From assembly GCF_018476885.1 (NCBI RefSeq), contig NZ_JAHCVJ010000003.1, forward strand, positions 372,001 through 436,000: DNA of 64,000 nt, in the 5' to 3' direction. Below the pieces are notes generated by a model. It searched no databases. It was not told where the DNA came from and saw only the letters and a program-made list of their open reading frames with translations. Positions 8,536 through 16,635 of this stretch are shown piece by piece. The position numbers were made by a program, and so were the translations under genes. Numbering within the stretch: position 1 is the first letter of the stretch; every line of letters starts with the position of its first letter. This DNA is from Geoanaerobacter pelophilus. Lineage in GTDB: Bacteria; Desulfobacterota; Desulfuromonadia; Geobacterales; DSM-12255.

Positions 8536-8715
8536 TAACCGTTCCCAGACCGTTGCTATTCAGGTTGCATTGCAATTAATCAGGGTGTACTTAATTGGAC
8601 TTAAGACGCACTCGCAAAGGATTGTAATATTTTGAGAATTTAGCTTAGTGCACAGGCTATTATCCACTCAATTTTATTGGACTTTTAGCCACTTGAATCC
8701 CGTTTCCCACTCCAA
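8536..8715 (+). repeat. att-proximal repeat arm, copy B (decayed att at 8691-8714)
   Basis: This is the second copy of the arm at 7826-8003. It contains the 16-bp motif at 8596-8611 and ends with a version of the tRNA 3' end that differs at four positions from attL/attR. Confidence 0.8.
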
Positions 8716-8722
8716 AGATTAA

Positions 8723-8753
8723 AGAAGGCTCCGGTACATTGCCGGAGCCTTCT
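8723..8753. terminator. GC-rich hairpin after the outer att remnant
   Basis: AGAAGGCTCCGG and CCGGAGCCTTCT form a perfect 12-bp stem with a 7-nt loop. The 3' side lacks a T run, so it is either a weak terminator or the stem that originally followed tRNA-Gly before the insertions. Confidence 0.55.
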
Positions 8754-8891
8754 GAGTATTACCTCTGCTGCAGATGCCAATGAAGCTGTTACGGATGCTA
8801 GTCGGAGTTAACCTGTCGAAGTAAACTGGAGTTAGCAGCAACTGGAGAGAATCATTCGGTTGCGTGTAAAACTGACGGTCCCATATGGGGG

Positions 8892-9668
8892 TTATTGCCA
8901 GGAAAACGCAGTCATGGCAATAGCCCCGAAGGTGTAGGCATCATGTAACACCCGGCCCACCCCGCCACCACCCAGTGAAACAAAGAACGGCAGAAAGTGT
9001 TCCGGGGTGGGATGGTTCTGCAAAGCATGGGGGCCACGGTTTGTATAGTCAAGCAGGTCATCAGTACGCCCCTCGATAACACAGGTCTTCAACCAGGTGG
9101 TAAACTCCTGAGCGTATGGTAATAGCGTCGCATCCAGTTTTCGGCCAAAGAAATCCCGGAGATTGTGGGTTGCCGATCCACTGGCAATTATAAGCACCTC
9201 ATCATCCAATAACGGTTGTAGTGCCTTACCCATTGCCAGGTGGTGCTCCGGTTCCAGGTGTGGTTGGACAGAAAGTTGCACCAATGGGATATCGGCCTCC
9301 GGGTACATCAACATGAGTGGCACCCAGGCGCCGTGGTCATAACCGCGGGACATATCCGTCTCGCCCGGTATCCCCTGAGAATGAAGCAGAGCCAGCACCC
9401 GCTTTGCCAGAGCCGGATCGCCGGGCGCAGGATACTTCAGGGAGTATAGTTCGTCAGGGAACCCGCCAAAATCATAGATTGTGGACGGTTGCGGATGCAT
9501 GGTCACCCGTGGTTCTTGCGTTGTCCAATGGGCAGATACGCAGACAATCCCTTTTGGGTGGCCGATATCCTTACCCAATCTCTGCAAAAAGTCTCGTGTC
9601 GGGCAATTTTCTATGATCAAGCTCGGTGCACCATGCGATACAAAAAGCGTTGGGAATTTTTTTGTCAT
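8892..9668 (-). CDS. DODA/YgiD-type extradiol ring-cleavage dioxygenase
   Basis: The 258-residue length and motifs match the LigB-like class III dioxygenases of the 4,5-DOPA dioxygenase (YgiD) family. Visible metal-ligand candidates are His in VSHGAPS (about 12), His in SAHW (about 47) and His in ATHNL (about 168), with further conserved YDHGAW and HPTPEHFLP. The enzyme binds Zn or Fe and opens catechol-type rings in the cytoplasm; the substrate is unknown here. It lies about 100 bp downstream of the HxlR gene on the same strand and is probably controlled by it. The ATG at 9668 follows a GGAGG-like site at a spacing of about 5 nt. Confidence 0.9.
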   Translation of the reverse strand: MTKKFPTLFVSHGAPSLIIENCPTRDFLQRLGKDIGHPKGIVCVSAHWTTQEPRVTMHPQPSTIYDFGGFPDELYSLKYPAPGDPALAKRVLALLHSQGIPGETDMSRGYDHGAWVPLMLMYPEADIPLVQLSVQPHLEPEHHLAMGKALQPLLDDEVLIIASGSATHNLRDFFGRKLDATLLPYAQEFTTWLKTCVIEGRTDDLLDYTNRGPHALQNHPTPEHFLPFFVSLGGGGVGRVLHDAYTFGAIAMTAFSWQ

Positions 9669-9772
9669 GTGCGTTCCTCCATTAACCTGGCACCGGCCCT
9701 GTCTGCGGCAATCAACTCTTCCGGGCTAGTGTCGATCCTGCTCTCGAAGCTGGTTCCGGTAACGCTGCCGGG

Positions 9773-10135
9773 TCAAGATTCCAAGCCACACTGCAGGTAG
9801 TCACGTCCCCATTCGCACATCTGCTCAAGGATTGGGTAAATGCTTCTCCCCTTTTCAGTAAGTGAATATTCAACCTTTGGCGGAACCTGGGGATACACCT
9901 CCCGATGAACAAGCCCATCGGCTTCCAACTCACGAAGCTGCTGGGTCAGCATCTTTCGGGTAGTATCGGAAAACTGGCGTTGCAAGTCGGAAAAGCGCAT
10001 CGTTTCCTGCGCCAGATGCCATAAAATTGATGCCTTCCATTTGCCCCCTACAACCGCAAGAGTCACATCGATGCCGCACTTATACTCTTTCTCCCTGTAC
10101 AGCATAAGGTCTGTTGTGTTTTGATTCGATTGCAT
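9773..10135 (-). CDS. HxlR-family transcriptional regulator
   Basis: The product has 120 residues with the HxlR winged helix: a Cys in EYKCGIDVTL (position 20 from this start), GGKWKASILWHL, RFSDLQRQF, and a wing with PPKVEYSLTEKG. The Cys before helix 1 is the conserved redox- or electrophile-sensing position in members such as YodB and HypR. The ATG at 10135 is preferred because AAGGA lies 6 nt upstream; an ATG at 10141 abuts the site. It is divergent from the two reductase genes and upstream of the dioxygenase gene, and two overlapping palindromes lie in the shared promoter region. Confidence 0.9.
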   Translation of the reverse strand: MQSNQNTTDLMLYREKEYKCGIDVTLAVVGGKWKASILWHLAQETMRFSDLQRQFSDTTRKMLTQQLRELEADGLVHREVYPQVPPKVEYSLTEKGRSIYPILEQMCEWGRDYLQCGLES

Positions 10136-10174
10136 AATCATTCCTTGCGCACACAGTTCCCATTTGGTAACTAT

Positions 10175-10208
10175 GTACTTTATAAGGTACTACGTTTCAT
10201 AAAAGTAC
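10175..10208. promoter_or_regulatory. Two overlapping palindromes, candidate HxlR operator
   Basis: GTACTTTATAAGGTAC (10175-10190) is a 14/16 palindrome, and a second one runs from GTACT (10187) to AGTAC (10208) with a 12-nt centre. TACT...AGTA arms resemble operators of HxlR-type regulators such as YodB. They lie between the divergent starts at 10135 and 10305. Confidence 0.5.
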
Positions 10209-10304
10209 GTTATTGACGTTTAAGCGCCTATGAATAAATATAGCGCAAATGATTACCAAAGAAAAGTGTACCGTTGCATAGAATCTTATTAAGGAGGAGT
10301 TCAT

Positions 10305-10940
10305 ATGAAAGTAGTGGCTTTTAACGGTAGCCCCAATAAAGAAGGCAATACCTGGCATGCGCTGAAAATGGTAACTGCCGAACTGGAAAAAGAAGGGATT
10401 GAGACCGAAATCATCCATGTCGGCAACAAGGCTATCAGAGGCTGTGTCGCCTGCTATCAGTGCGTAAAGAACAAGAACGAGCAGTGTGTGCTGCCGGGTG
10501 ATGCAGTCAACGAGTGGATCCAGAAGATGAAGCAGGCGGACGGAATCATCCTGGGTTCCCCGGTGCATTACTCAGCCATCGGGGGAACCATGAAATCCTT
10601 TCTGGACCGTGCCTTCTTCGTTACCGGTGTCAATGACGCAATGCTCCGCCACAAGGTAGGCACATCGGTGGTTGCGGTGAGGCGATCCGGTGGCTTGCCT
10701 ACCTTTGACCAGTTGAACAACTTCCTGAATTATGCAGAAATGCTGCTACCGACCTCAAACTATTGGAACGTGATTCACGGCAGAGCACCAGGTGAAGTTA
10801 CCCAAGACCTTGAGGGAGTCCAGATCATGCGGGTGCTGGGAAAGAATATGGCTTGGCTTCTGAAGCTGGTTGAACACGGCAAAGGGGCTATCACCCCACC
10901 AGAGCGCGAAGCAAAGACGTTCTTTAGCTTTATTCACTAG
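10305..10940 (+). CDS. NAD(P)H-dependent FMN reductase / iron-sulfur-flavoprotein-like
   Basis: The product has 211 residues of flavodoxin-like fold. FNGSPNKEGNT near residue 6 is the FMN phosphate loop, GSPVHYSAIGGTMKSFLDR (about 85-103) is the second flavin loop, and GCVACYQCVKNK (about 46) has the spaced Cys seen in iron-sulfur flavoproteins and YwqN-type reductases. It should reduce quinones, nitro compounds or other oxidants in the cytoplasm. AAGGAGG precedes the ATG by 7 nt. It is the first gene of a two-gene unit with the nitroreductase and is divergent from the HxlR gene, which suggests induction by reactive electrophiles. Confidence 0.88.
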   Translation: MKVVAFNGSPNKEGNTWHALKMVTAELEKEGIETEIIHVGNKAIRGCVACYQCVKNKNEQCVLPGDAVNEWIQKMKQADGIILGSPVHYSAIGGTMKSFLDRAFFVTGVNDAMLRHKVGTSVVAVRRSGGLPTFDQLNNFLNYAEMLLPTSNYWNVIHGRAPGEVTQDLEGVQIMRVLGKNMAWLLKLVEHGKGAITPPEREAKTFFSFIH

Positions 10941-10953
10941 AAAGGAGTTTCAG

Positions 10954-11781
10954 GTGATTGATTTTCAAGTCAACCAGCAGCAATGTATCAAGTGCGGCAA
11001 GTGTGTCACTGATTGTCCGGCACGAATCATCTCGAAGGAAGGTGGGTGCCCTTTTATCGCCCAGGAAAAGGAAGCGCGGTGTTACCGATGCCAGCACTGC
11101 TTTACCGTCTGCCCGACCGGAGCAATATCCATCCTGGGGCTTGCCCCGGAAAAGAGTCTGTCATTGACCGGCAATATGCCAGATGCTGACCAGCTTGAGC
11201 TGCTGATCAAAGGGCGCAGGGCTGTAAGGCAATACAAGCCGGAGAATCTGGAACCGGAGCTGCTGCAACGGTTGCTTGACGTGGCCTGTTACGCGCCATC
11301 CGGCATGAATGCCCGGCAGGTGCATTTTACCGTCGTTGATGACCGCGAAAAACTGGCAAAGCTGCGCAATGAGGTAATGGCCGGACTGGGCAAGATCGTT
11401 AAGGAAAACAGGCTACCGGAAGGAATGGAGTTCTTTGCCGAGTTTTATCGTGCGTGGGATGAACACGGCATAGATATCCTCTTTCGTGGTGCCCCGCATC
11501 TTCTGCTGGCATCGGCCCCACAAAACATTGTGACCCCGGTTCAGGACTGCCTGATAGCGCTAACCACATTCGAGATATTTGCCCAGACGCTTGGCGTTGG
11601 TACTGTCTGGGATGGTCTGGCAAAATGGGCAATCAATGACTTAATGCCTGAGTTCCGCACCAGCCTGGGGATTCCTGACGGCCATGTGGTAGGGTATGCA
11701 ATGGCATTCGGCAAACCGGCAGTACAGTATGCCCGGACAGCCCAGCACGGCCCTCCACCTATTCATCGTTATGTTGGGTAA
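10954..11781 (+). CDS. Ferredoxin-nitroreductase fusion protein
   Basis: The product has 275 residues from the GTG at 10954, chosen because AAAGGAG lies 7 nt upstream and the ferredoxin part then begins naturally. Residues 10-60 carry two [4Fe-4S] motifs (CIKCGKCVTDCP and CYRCQHCFTVCP). Residues 80-270 form an FMN-dependent nitroreductase domain (KGRRAVRQYKPE, ACYAPSGMNARQ, and GTVWDGL). Such fusions let ferredoxin electrons reach the flavin directly. The gene follows the FMN reductase by 13 nt and is followed by a strong terminator, so the two form one unit. Confidence 0.92.
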   Translation: MIDFQVNQQQCIKCGKCVTDCPARIISKEGGCPFIAQEKEARCYRCQHCFTVCPTGAISILGLAPEKSLSLTGNMPDADQLELLIKGRRAVRQYKPENLEPELLQRLLDVACYAPSGMNARQVHFTVVDDREKLAKLRNEVMAGLGKIVKENRLPEGMEFFAEFYRAWDEHGIDILFRGAPHLLLASAPQNIVTPVQDCLIALTTFEIFAQTLGVGTVWDGLAKWAINDLMPEFRTSLGIPDGHVVGYAMAFGKPAVQYARTAQHGPPPIHRYVG

Positions 11782-11827
11782 TGGTTGTTACCATTATCGG
11801 GGCTAATGGCCCGCTTCCAAACCTAGA

Positions 11828-11862
11828 AATCCCGGCAGCTTTAAGCTACCGGGATTTTGTTA
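11828..11862 (+). terminator. Rho-independent terminator after nitroreductase gene
   Basis: AATCCCGGCAGCT pairs with AGCTACCGGGATT (one mismatch) around a short TTA loop, followed by TTGTTATTT. It is nearly the same hairpin as at 8011-8044, including the bases after the stem. Confidence 0.85.
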
Positions 11863-11966
11863 TTTCTGGGGATTATTAGAACTGGGCATTGCCTGGAGTT
11901 TGCTCTGCCAGGTGCCCTGCACTGTTGCGTATCAAGGTGCGTAAGCCGGCGGGTACCTAGTCATCC

Positions 11967-12617
11967 TTAATTCAGGGAGGTAAGCCCTTCTCTTATGGCA
12001 TATTTTGTCAGTTCGGCAACACTGTAGAGGTTCAGTTTCTTCATAATGGCGTGCCGGTGGACTTCGATGGTCTTGATACTGACCACAAATTGCGATGCGA
12101 TGTCCTTAGTGCTCTTGCCATCGGCTATCAACTGAATGATTTCCCGTTCACGGTTGGTGAGGGACTCGAAGGTCAAAGGGAGTCTGTCCGGAATCCTCTG
12201 CAAATAATCCTTGATGATCAGCTCGGTAATCCTTGGCCCGAGATAGGTCTCATTGTCGGCCACGATCCTTACAGCATCGGCAAGTTCGCTGAACGGGGCA
12301 TCCTTAAGAATGTAGCCATTGGCCCCGGAATCAAGCACCTCCACGATGAACCGTCGGTCTGACTCCATGGAAAGAGCCAGTACTTTAACGTCTCCTCTAG
12401 CTTCCCGGATTTGCTTCGTCGCTTCGATTCCGTTCATCTCGGGCATCGATATATCCATGATCACGACATCAGGCGACAGCTCCCGGGCAAGACGGATCGC
12501 TTCGATCCCGTTTCCCGCCTCGCCGACAACGGTCATATCGGCTTCTTTTTCGATAAGTGAACGCAACCCTTCACGGAATATGGCATGGTCATCCACCAGC
12601 AGTATTTTGATTCTCAT
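11967..12617 (-). CDS. NarL/FixJ-type response regulator
   Basis: The product has 216 residues. The receiver domain shows VDDH at 8-11, the phospho-acceptor Asp 55 in VVIMDIS, and the conserved Lys in YILKDA (about 104). A LuxR-type helix-turn-helix fills 148-210 ([38 protein letters not shown]). It lies 19 nt downstream of the histidine kinase on the same strand and is its obvious partner. The targets are unknown. Confidence 0.95.
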   Translation of the reverse strand: MRIKILLVDDHAIFREGLRSLIEKEADMTVVGEAGNGIEAIRLARELSPDVVIMDISMPEMNGIEATKQIREARGDVKVLALSMESDRRFIVEVLDSGANGYILKDAPFSELADAVRIVADNETYLGPRITELIIKDYLQRIPDRLPLTFESLTNREREIIQLIADGKSTKDIASQFVVSIKTIEVHRHAIMKKLNLYSVAELTKYAIREGLTSLN

Positions 12618-12636
12618 CAGATCAATTCTCCTCTGT

Positions 12637-14562
12637 TCAGGCGATTGGGGCTGCTATTGTTACAATAGTACCAGCTCCGGGAGCAGAAACAATGGTAAGC
12701 GTCCCCCCCAGAAACTCTATTCTCTTCTGCGAGTTGAAGATCCCGAATCCTCCGGATTTTGGCTGCAACAGGGTTGATTTGGCTAGTTCAAACCCTTTGC
12801 CATTGTCTTCTACAGTTACCACGATCATCTGGTCTTTTCTTGCAATTGTGATACTGGCCTGTTTCGTGCCGGCATGCTTTGTAATGTTCAGCAGCAGTTC
12901 TCTCACGATCTGGAAGATCGTGGAGCGTGTTTCGTAGGTCAGCGGGATCGGGCTGGTGTCATTAGTTATGGCTGTTTTCAGGCCGTAATTCCCCTCAAAC
13001 TCTTCGCCAAGCCACTTCAAGGCAGCCTCAAGACCGGCGTTTGCAAGTATCGGCGGCCGCATCTGGAAAGTAAGCGACCTGATATCCTGAACCGCCCGGT
13101 CTATCAACGCCTCAACTTCCACAGTTGTCGGTTCGCATTCGCATGAACCATTAGCCGCTATCATCGAGTTCAGTTTCATCTTTCCCAGCAGCAGGGTCGG
13201 CGCAACCTGATCATGGAGCTCACCGGCAATCCGGCATCTCTCCCGCTCCTCGGCAATGGACAGTTCAGCCGCCATCGCTGAAATTATGTCTCTCTGCGTT
13301 ATTAATCCTTGCTCAAGCGCCTTCCGCTCGGAGATGTCCCTCATAAAGCATTGCAGACTGCCGTCGGGCATCTGCTTGATCCGCATCTCCACAAAGGCGG
13401 TCGATCCGCCCTTTCTGGGCAGAGGGCTTTCGAGCGTGACGGTATTCCCTTCTGTTGGCAGAGCAAACGAAAACGGAGGGTTTTCGTTATTCGGGCTCAA
13501 TAATTGATACAAGGTCATCTGTTCCATCTCGCTACCGGCAAGTCCGGTAATTTCGCAGGCCCTGTCGTTAAAACTGAGGATGCGCCCGTTGTTGTCCAGA
13601 ATGAATATTCCATCAACGGCGAGATCGATTATGGCTTGCAGCCGCTCACTGCTCAGTTTCTCAGCGTAATGAGCGGCGTCAAGTCGCTTTTTAGCCAGCA
13701 AATAATAGCTAATCACCAGTGACAGGGAGGTGCCGCAGATGATTATGAACAGCCAGGTGGCCAGTTTCGCCTGGCTGATTAACTTTCTTGATTTCTTCAC
13801 CAGCAGTATCCCGGCGTCCTTACCGAAGATATCGGGCACTAACGCGTAGCCGGTAATGGAGTCACTGTCGTCAATGGTAATCTGAATCGCGTCCTTGTTA
13901 GCCAGCTTGGCCCTTAATCGTGAATAATTATCTCCTGCCTGAGCTGCAGAGTTGATAAAAGTGAGGTTGTGCTGGATCAGAGAGCCTAGCCGCTTGATCT
14001 CTGGTTTGTCCAGAAAACGGCCGATAACCAGCGCCCCGTTAACCGGTCCTTTGTATTCGCTGGTAAGGATCGGGCGGGACACAATCAGCAGAGTGCCTTC
14101 AGGTATTGACAGCAGACCGGTAACAGTATGCTCTGGCGAGTTATGAGTTAGAAGAGTGGACCCTGGTGACAGGTATTTCAGCAGGCTATCAGGGACAGGC
14201 TTTTGGCTATTGGCATGGAAGTCGTGCCCTCGAGAGAAGAGCATTTTACCGTCTTTGTTGAAGATGAAAAAGAAATTGAAGCGGAGTTTTGAATAAAACG
14301 ACTCGCCAAGCCCGTTTTTAACAAACTGACTATTTTCGTCTTGAGCAAACTTGTATGTTTCGTCCCATCCTGAATAATCCCCTGCCGTTGTGCTCAACTG
14401 CTGAGTTTCGGCATTCAGGATGTTAAGCGATTGCCGAAGGTCATTTATCAGCTCCTCCCGCTCAATAAGGGCAAAGCTTTTAAAGGCTATTACCGGCAAC
14501 CCAATACAGAGAATTGCAATGATGCAGACAACACCAAACACTGACCCGACACGAATCTTCAT
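12637..14562 (-). CDS. CHASE4-PAS sensor histidine kinase (NarX-like HisKA_3)
   Basis: The product has 641 residues. A first membrane helix (7-30) is followed by a periplasmic CHASE4 domain (about 40-260, with DYSGWDETY at 62-70), a second helix (about 268-292), a PAS domain (about 305-415, ending in MRDISERK), a HisKA_3 dimerisation domain with the phospho-acceptor His in [10 protein letters not shown], and a HATPase domain with [10 protein letters not shown] and [11 protein letters not shown]. The HisKA_3 type pairs with NarL-type regulators, and such a gene follows directly. The signal is unknown; CHASE4 suggests a small extracytoplasmic ligand. Confidence 0.94.
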   Translation of the reverse strand: MKIRVGSVFGVVCIIAILCIGLPVIAFKSFALIEREELINDLRQSLNILNAETQQLSTTAGDYSGWDETYKFAQDENSQFVKNGLGESFYSKLRFNFFFIFNKDGKMLFSRGHDFHANSQKPVPDSLLKYLSPGSTLLTHNSPEHTVTGLLSIPEGTLLIVSRPILTSEYKGPVNGALVIGRFLDKPEIKRLGSLIQHNLTFINSAAQAGDNYSRLRAKLANKDAIQITIDDSDSITGYALVPDIFGKDAGILLVKKSRKLISQAKLATWLFIIICGTSLSLVISYYLLAKKRLDAAHYAEKLSSERLQAIIDLAVDGIFILDNNGRILSFNDRACEITGLAGSEMEQMTLYQLLSPNNENPPFSFALPTEGNTVTLESPLPRKGGSTAFVEMRIKQMPDGSLQCFMRDISERKALEQGLITQRDIISAMAAELSIAEERERCRIAGELHDQVAPTLLLGKMKLNSMIAANGSCECEPTTVEVEALIDRAVQDIRSLTFQMRPPILANAGLEAALKWLGEEFEGNYGLKTAITNDTSPIPLTYETRSTIFQIVRELLLNITKHAGTKQASITIARKDQMIVVTVEDNGKGFELAKSTLLQPKSGGFGIFNSQKRIEFLGGTLTIVSAPGAGTIVTIAAPIA

Positions 14563-14942
14563 GCGCCCTTTCCACTGCCCTGGGTAGAGTCTTGCCCTAC
14601 TCAGATTTTACTAGCACATAGCTTCCCCTTTGTGAAGGGCAATCAGCTCTGATGTTGTCCTACGTTAGTAAAATTCAGTTAATAGTTGTGCATGAGCCAG
14701 ACGAGATCCGATTTTTCCATCAGAAGCATCGTCAATATGCACAGATATTGCAAAAACCTTTATTTTCTAGCTATAACATACGTCAATTCGCACAGATGGC
14801 GTTGTTTTCTCTTATTCAAAAAAACTTTCGCTAAACAATTTAAACCAGTTAAGCACCACATGCCTTAGACGGCATATGACGTTATAAAACCTTCAAAAAT
14901 GTAATCCGGCTACTAATTAGCCATGAAATTTGTGGAGAGATT
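14563..14942. other. Gene-free divergent region
   Basis: This 380-bp region separates the divergent kinase gene and the small unknown gene at 14943. Only very short frames without ribosome sites occur, and I see no convincing promoter, hairpin or operator. Confidence 0.4.
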
Positions 14943-15257
14943 ATGAAATACCATCCAGTGATCATCAATGGAAAAAACCTGTCAGTAATTGAGGATACCT
15001 ATCTGCTTGCCGCGCTCATGACCTTTGAACCCTCGATAACATGCACCCCATTCTGGAACGAGAAAGGCAAAGTAGCCTTTGAGGTTGCAGGGCCGATATC
15101 CGAGGGGATGCGGCGTTATTTTTCAGGTGAGCAGGCCTCACTCGCAATATATACCAGCAAGCTTAAATATCTGCGGGCCTCTATTTTTGCCATGAAGCAA
15201 TCATCCGTGTCTTATCAGGCCGGATTGCACGGATCCCTTAACAGTAGTTTTGCCTGA
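14943..15257 (+). CDS. Small protein of unknown function
   Basis: The product has 104 residues. It has no signal peptide or membrane segment. The pattern of a short N-terminal helix (TYLLAALMTF), a stretch of beta character and a small helix that starts with EGMRRYFSGE loosely recalls DUF5659-type proteins found in Geobacter genomes, but I cannot confirm this. GGAGAG lies 6 nt upstream of the ATG. It stands alone, 174 bp before the PilZ gene. Confidence 0.6.
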   Translation: MKYHPVIINGKNLSVIEDTYLLAALMTFEPSITCTPFWNEKGKVAFEVAGPISEGMRRYFSGEQASLAIYTSKLKYLRASIFAMKQSSVSYQAGLHGSLNSSFA

Positions 15258-15431
15258 CCTGTCAGTTCCTGGCAGACACTTAAACTAACAAACTGCATTC
15301 GGCAAGACACTGTCTGCGACACCACTGCCTGAAAAAAATCAAAACAGGGACTTTCACAAAACAAAATAGATAAAGTCCCTCATGAAACTGTCGATAACCT
15401 GTGTATAGCCCACCACTGCGAGGTTTTACAC

Positions 15432-16190
15432 ATGAAACAGCTTCAAGCACAGTTAAAAACCGGCATACAGACGCTAGTTACGATCAACACTCCTTGCGGA
15501 TTCGCCATGGTAGAGAGTGCAGTGATCGCAAATGTTTCGGGCCAGTATATCAAGATTATCCTGCCTGCCGCGACAAGCCCTAAAATGGATCATCTGCCAG
15601 TCGGAACCAAAGTTTCCCTATCGCTGGAAACCGATAGCGGCGGACAGCTTGCTTGTAGTGCAGAGATAAACAATCTTGACGAGCGCCCGTTTGTCTGGGT
15701 CAAGGTCCTTGAGATGCTGCCGGCACTTGCCAAGAGGCGCCATCAACGCATTTCCGTAAACCTGCCGATGTTCTGCTCCGTGATTGACGAGGACGGCTCA
15801 ATAACCATTATTTATGATGGCAAAAAAGATAACGGGGCTTACGAACCGGTTGATCTTTCGTTAAGCGCCGGGGGGTTCAAACTAAAAACGCCGTTCAAAG
15901 TAAAGGATGAAACAACAGCGATCGCAGTCTTTTTTTCCACCGACGAAACAGAATGGATGGTGCCGGTCTTTTCAAAAGCGGTCTATTCCTATCCGTCAAC
16001 CGCAACTGATAAGTTCCTGACCGGGTTCAGGTTTTCCATGATCAATTCGCTTGACAAGAAAAAGATAGCAACCCTGGTCAGGGAGCATCTCCACCCCACC
16101 ACTCCGGGCAGCAAAATCAGAAAGTACCCTTCGTGTATCCTGCGCATGCGCAACGACAACTTGCAACAGTCAGATCCGATAAGCAAGTAA
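15432..16190 (+). CDS. PilZ-domain (c-di-GMP effector) protein
   Basis: The product has 252 residues. The N-terminal half (about 1-95) looks like a YcgR-type flanking beta domain. The PilZ domain starts with RRHQRI at about 101-106 (the RxxxR c-di-GMP motif) and contains DLSLSAGG at about 140-147 (the D/N-x-S-x-x-G motif). Both motifs are intact, so c-di-GMP binding is likely. Proteins of this build usually act on flagella, pili or exopolysaccharide export; the target here is unknown. It may respond to the HD-GYP phosphodiesterase encoded further on. Confidence 0.88.
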   Translation: MKQLQAQLKTGIQTLVTINTPCGFAMVESAVIANVSGQYIKIILPAATSPKMDHLPVGTKVSLSLETDSGGQLACSAEINNLDERPFVWVKVLEMLPALAKRRHQRISVNLPMFCSVIDEDGSITIIYDGKKDNGAYEPVDLSLSAGGFKLKTPFKVKDETTAIAVFFSTDETEWMVPVFSKAVYSYPSTATDKFLTGFRFSMINSLDKKKIATLVREHLHPTTPGSKIRKYPSCILRMRNDNLQQSDPISK

Positions 16191-16635
16191 CGACAGTCCC
16201 GGAACAACTCACCTTTAATCCCAGCCAGCACCATGGGCATAGCTGCGATTCGTCAACTGCCATTACCCCCCTGCCACTTTCAACTAACTCTTTAAAATAA
16301 TTAATCAAAACTGAATATTTAACTCACTTCATCGGCAATCAGCAATTTCCCCGCTTACTCCAGCCTCCAAAATGCAATGTTCCTTGCTTGATAAACTTTT
16401 GTTTATTAACAGATGATTACATTGTTTATGGCAGGTTACATCGAAACAGGAGAAATAACCCCATCGAAAACATTGCTTTCGAGTATTGCCAGCGCGACGC
16501 AACCATTTTGCAACTATCCGTAATTACACAGCAAACAACTACTCGCAACGTACTACACCTTGGCATAAAGGCTGCTATTTCCCATTACTAGATATTTCTA
16601 ATACACAACAATCTATATGCAACGCAGCGAGATCC
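16191..16635. other. Gene-free stretch before the cytochrome gene
   Basis: This 445-bp region holds no gene that I can support. I looked for c-di-GMP (GEMM) riboswitch features, which are common upstream of Geobacter cytochromes, and found none. No clear promoter is visible. Confidence 0.4.

Larger units (their letters stand above)
8003..8714. mobile_element. Probable remnant of an older element at the same tRNA site
   Basis: The 712-bp stretch begins at attR and ends in a second, decayed copy of the tRNA 3' end at 8691-8714 (20 of 24 positions match). That copy is preceded by a full second repeat arm. The only gene inside is a small lipoprotein. The simplest reading is tandem integration of two related elements, the outer one having lost nearly everything. 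Confidence 0.65.
8495..8891. other. Gene-free stretch with repeat arm B and a hairpin
   Basis: The stretch holds repeat arm B (8536-8715), a hairpin at 8723-8753, and about 135 bp downstream of the dioxygenase gene with no further recognisable signal. Confidence 0.6.

Noticed and set aside
14652-14868. Two overlapping 60-codon frames upstream of the small unknown gene
   Set aside because: No ribosome sites, no recognisable features, and they overlap each other in different phases.
16191-16635. c-di-GMP (GEMM) riboswitch before the cytochrome gene
   Set aside because: The conserved GEMM core and tetraloop sequences could not be found by eye.
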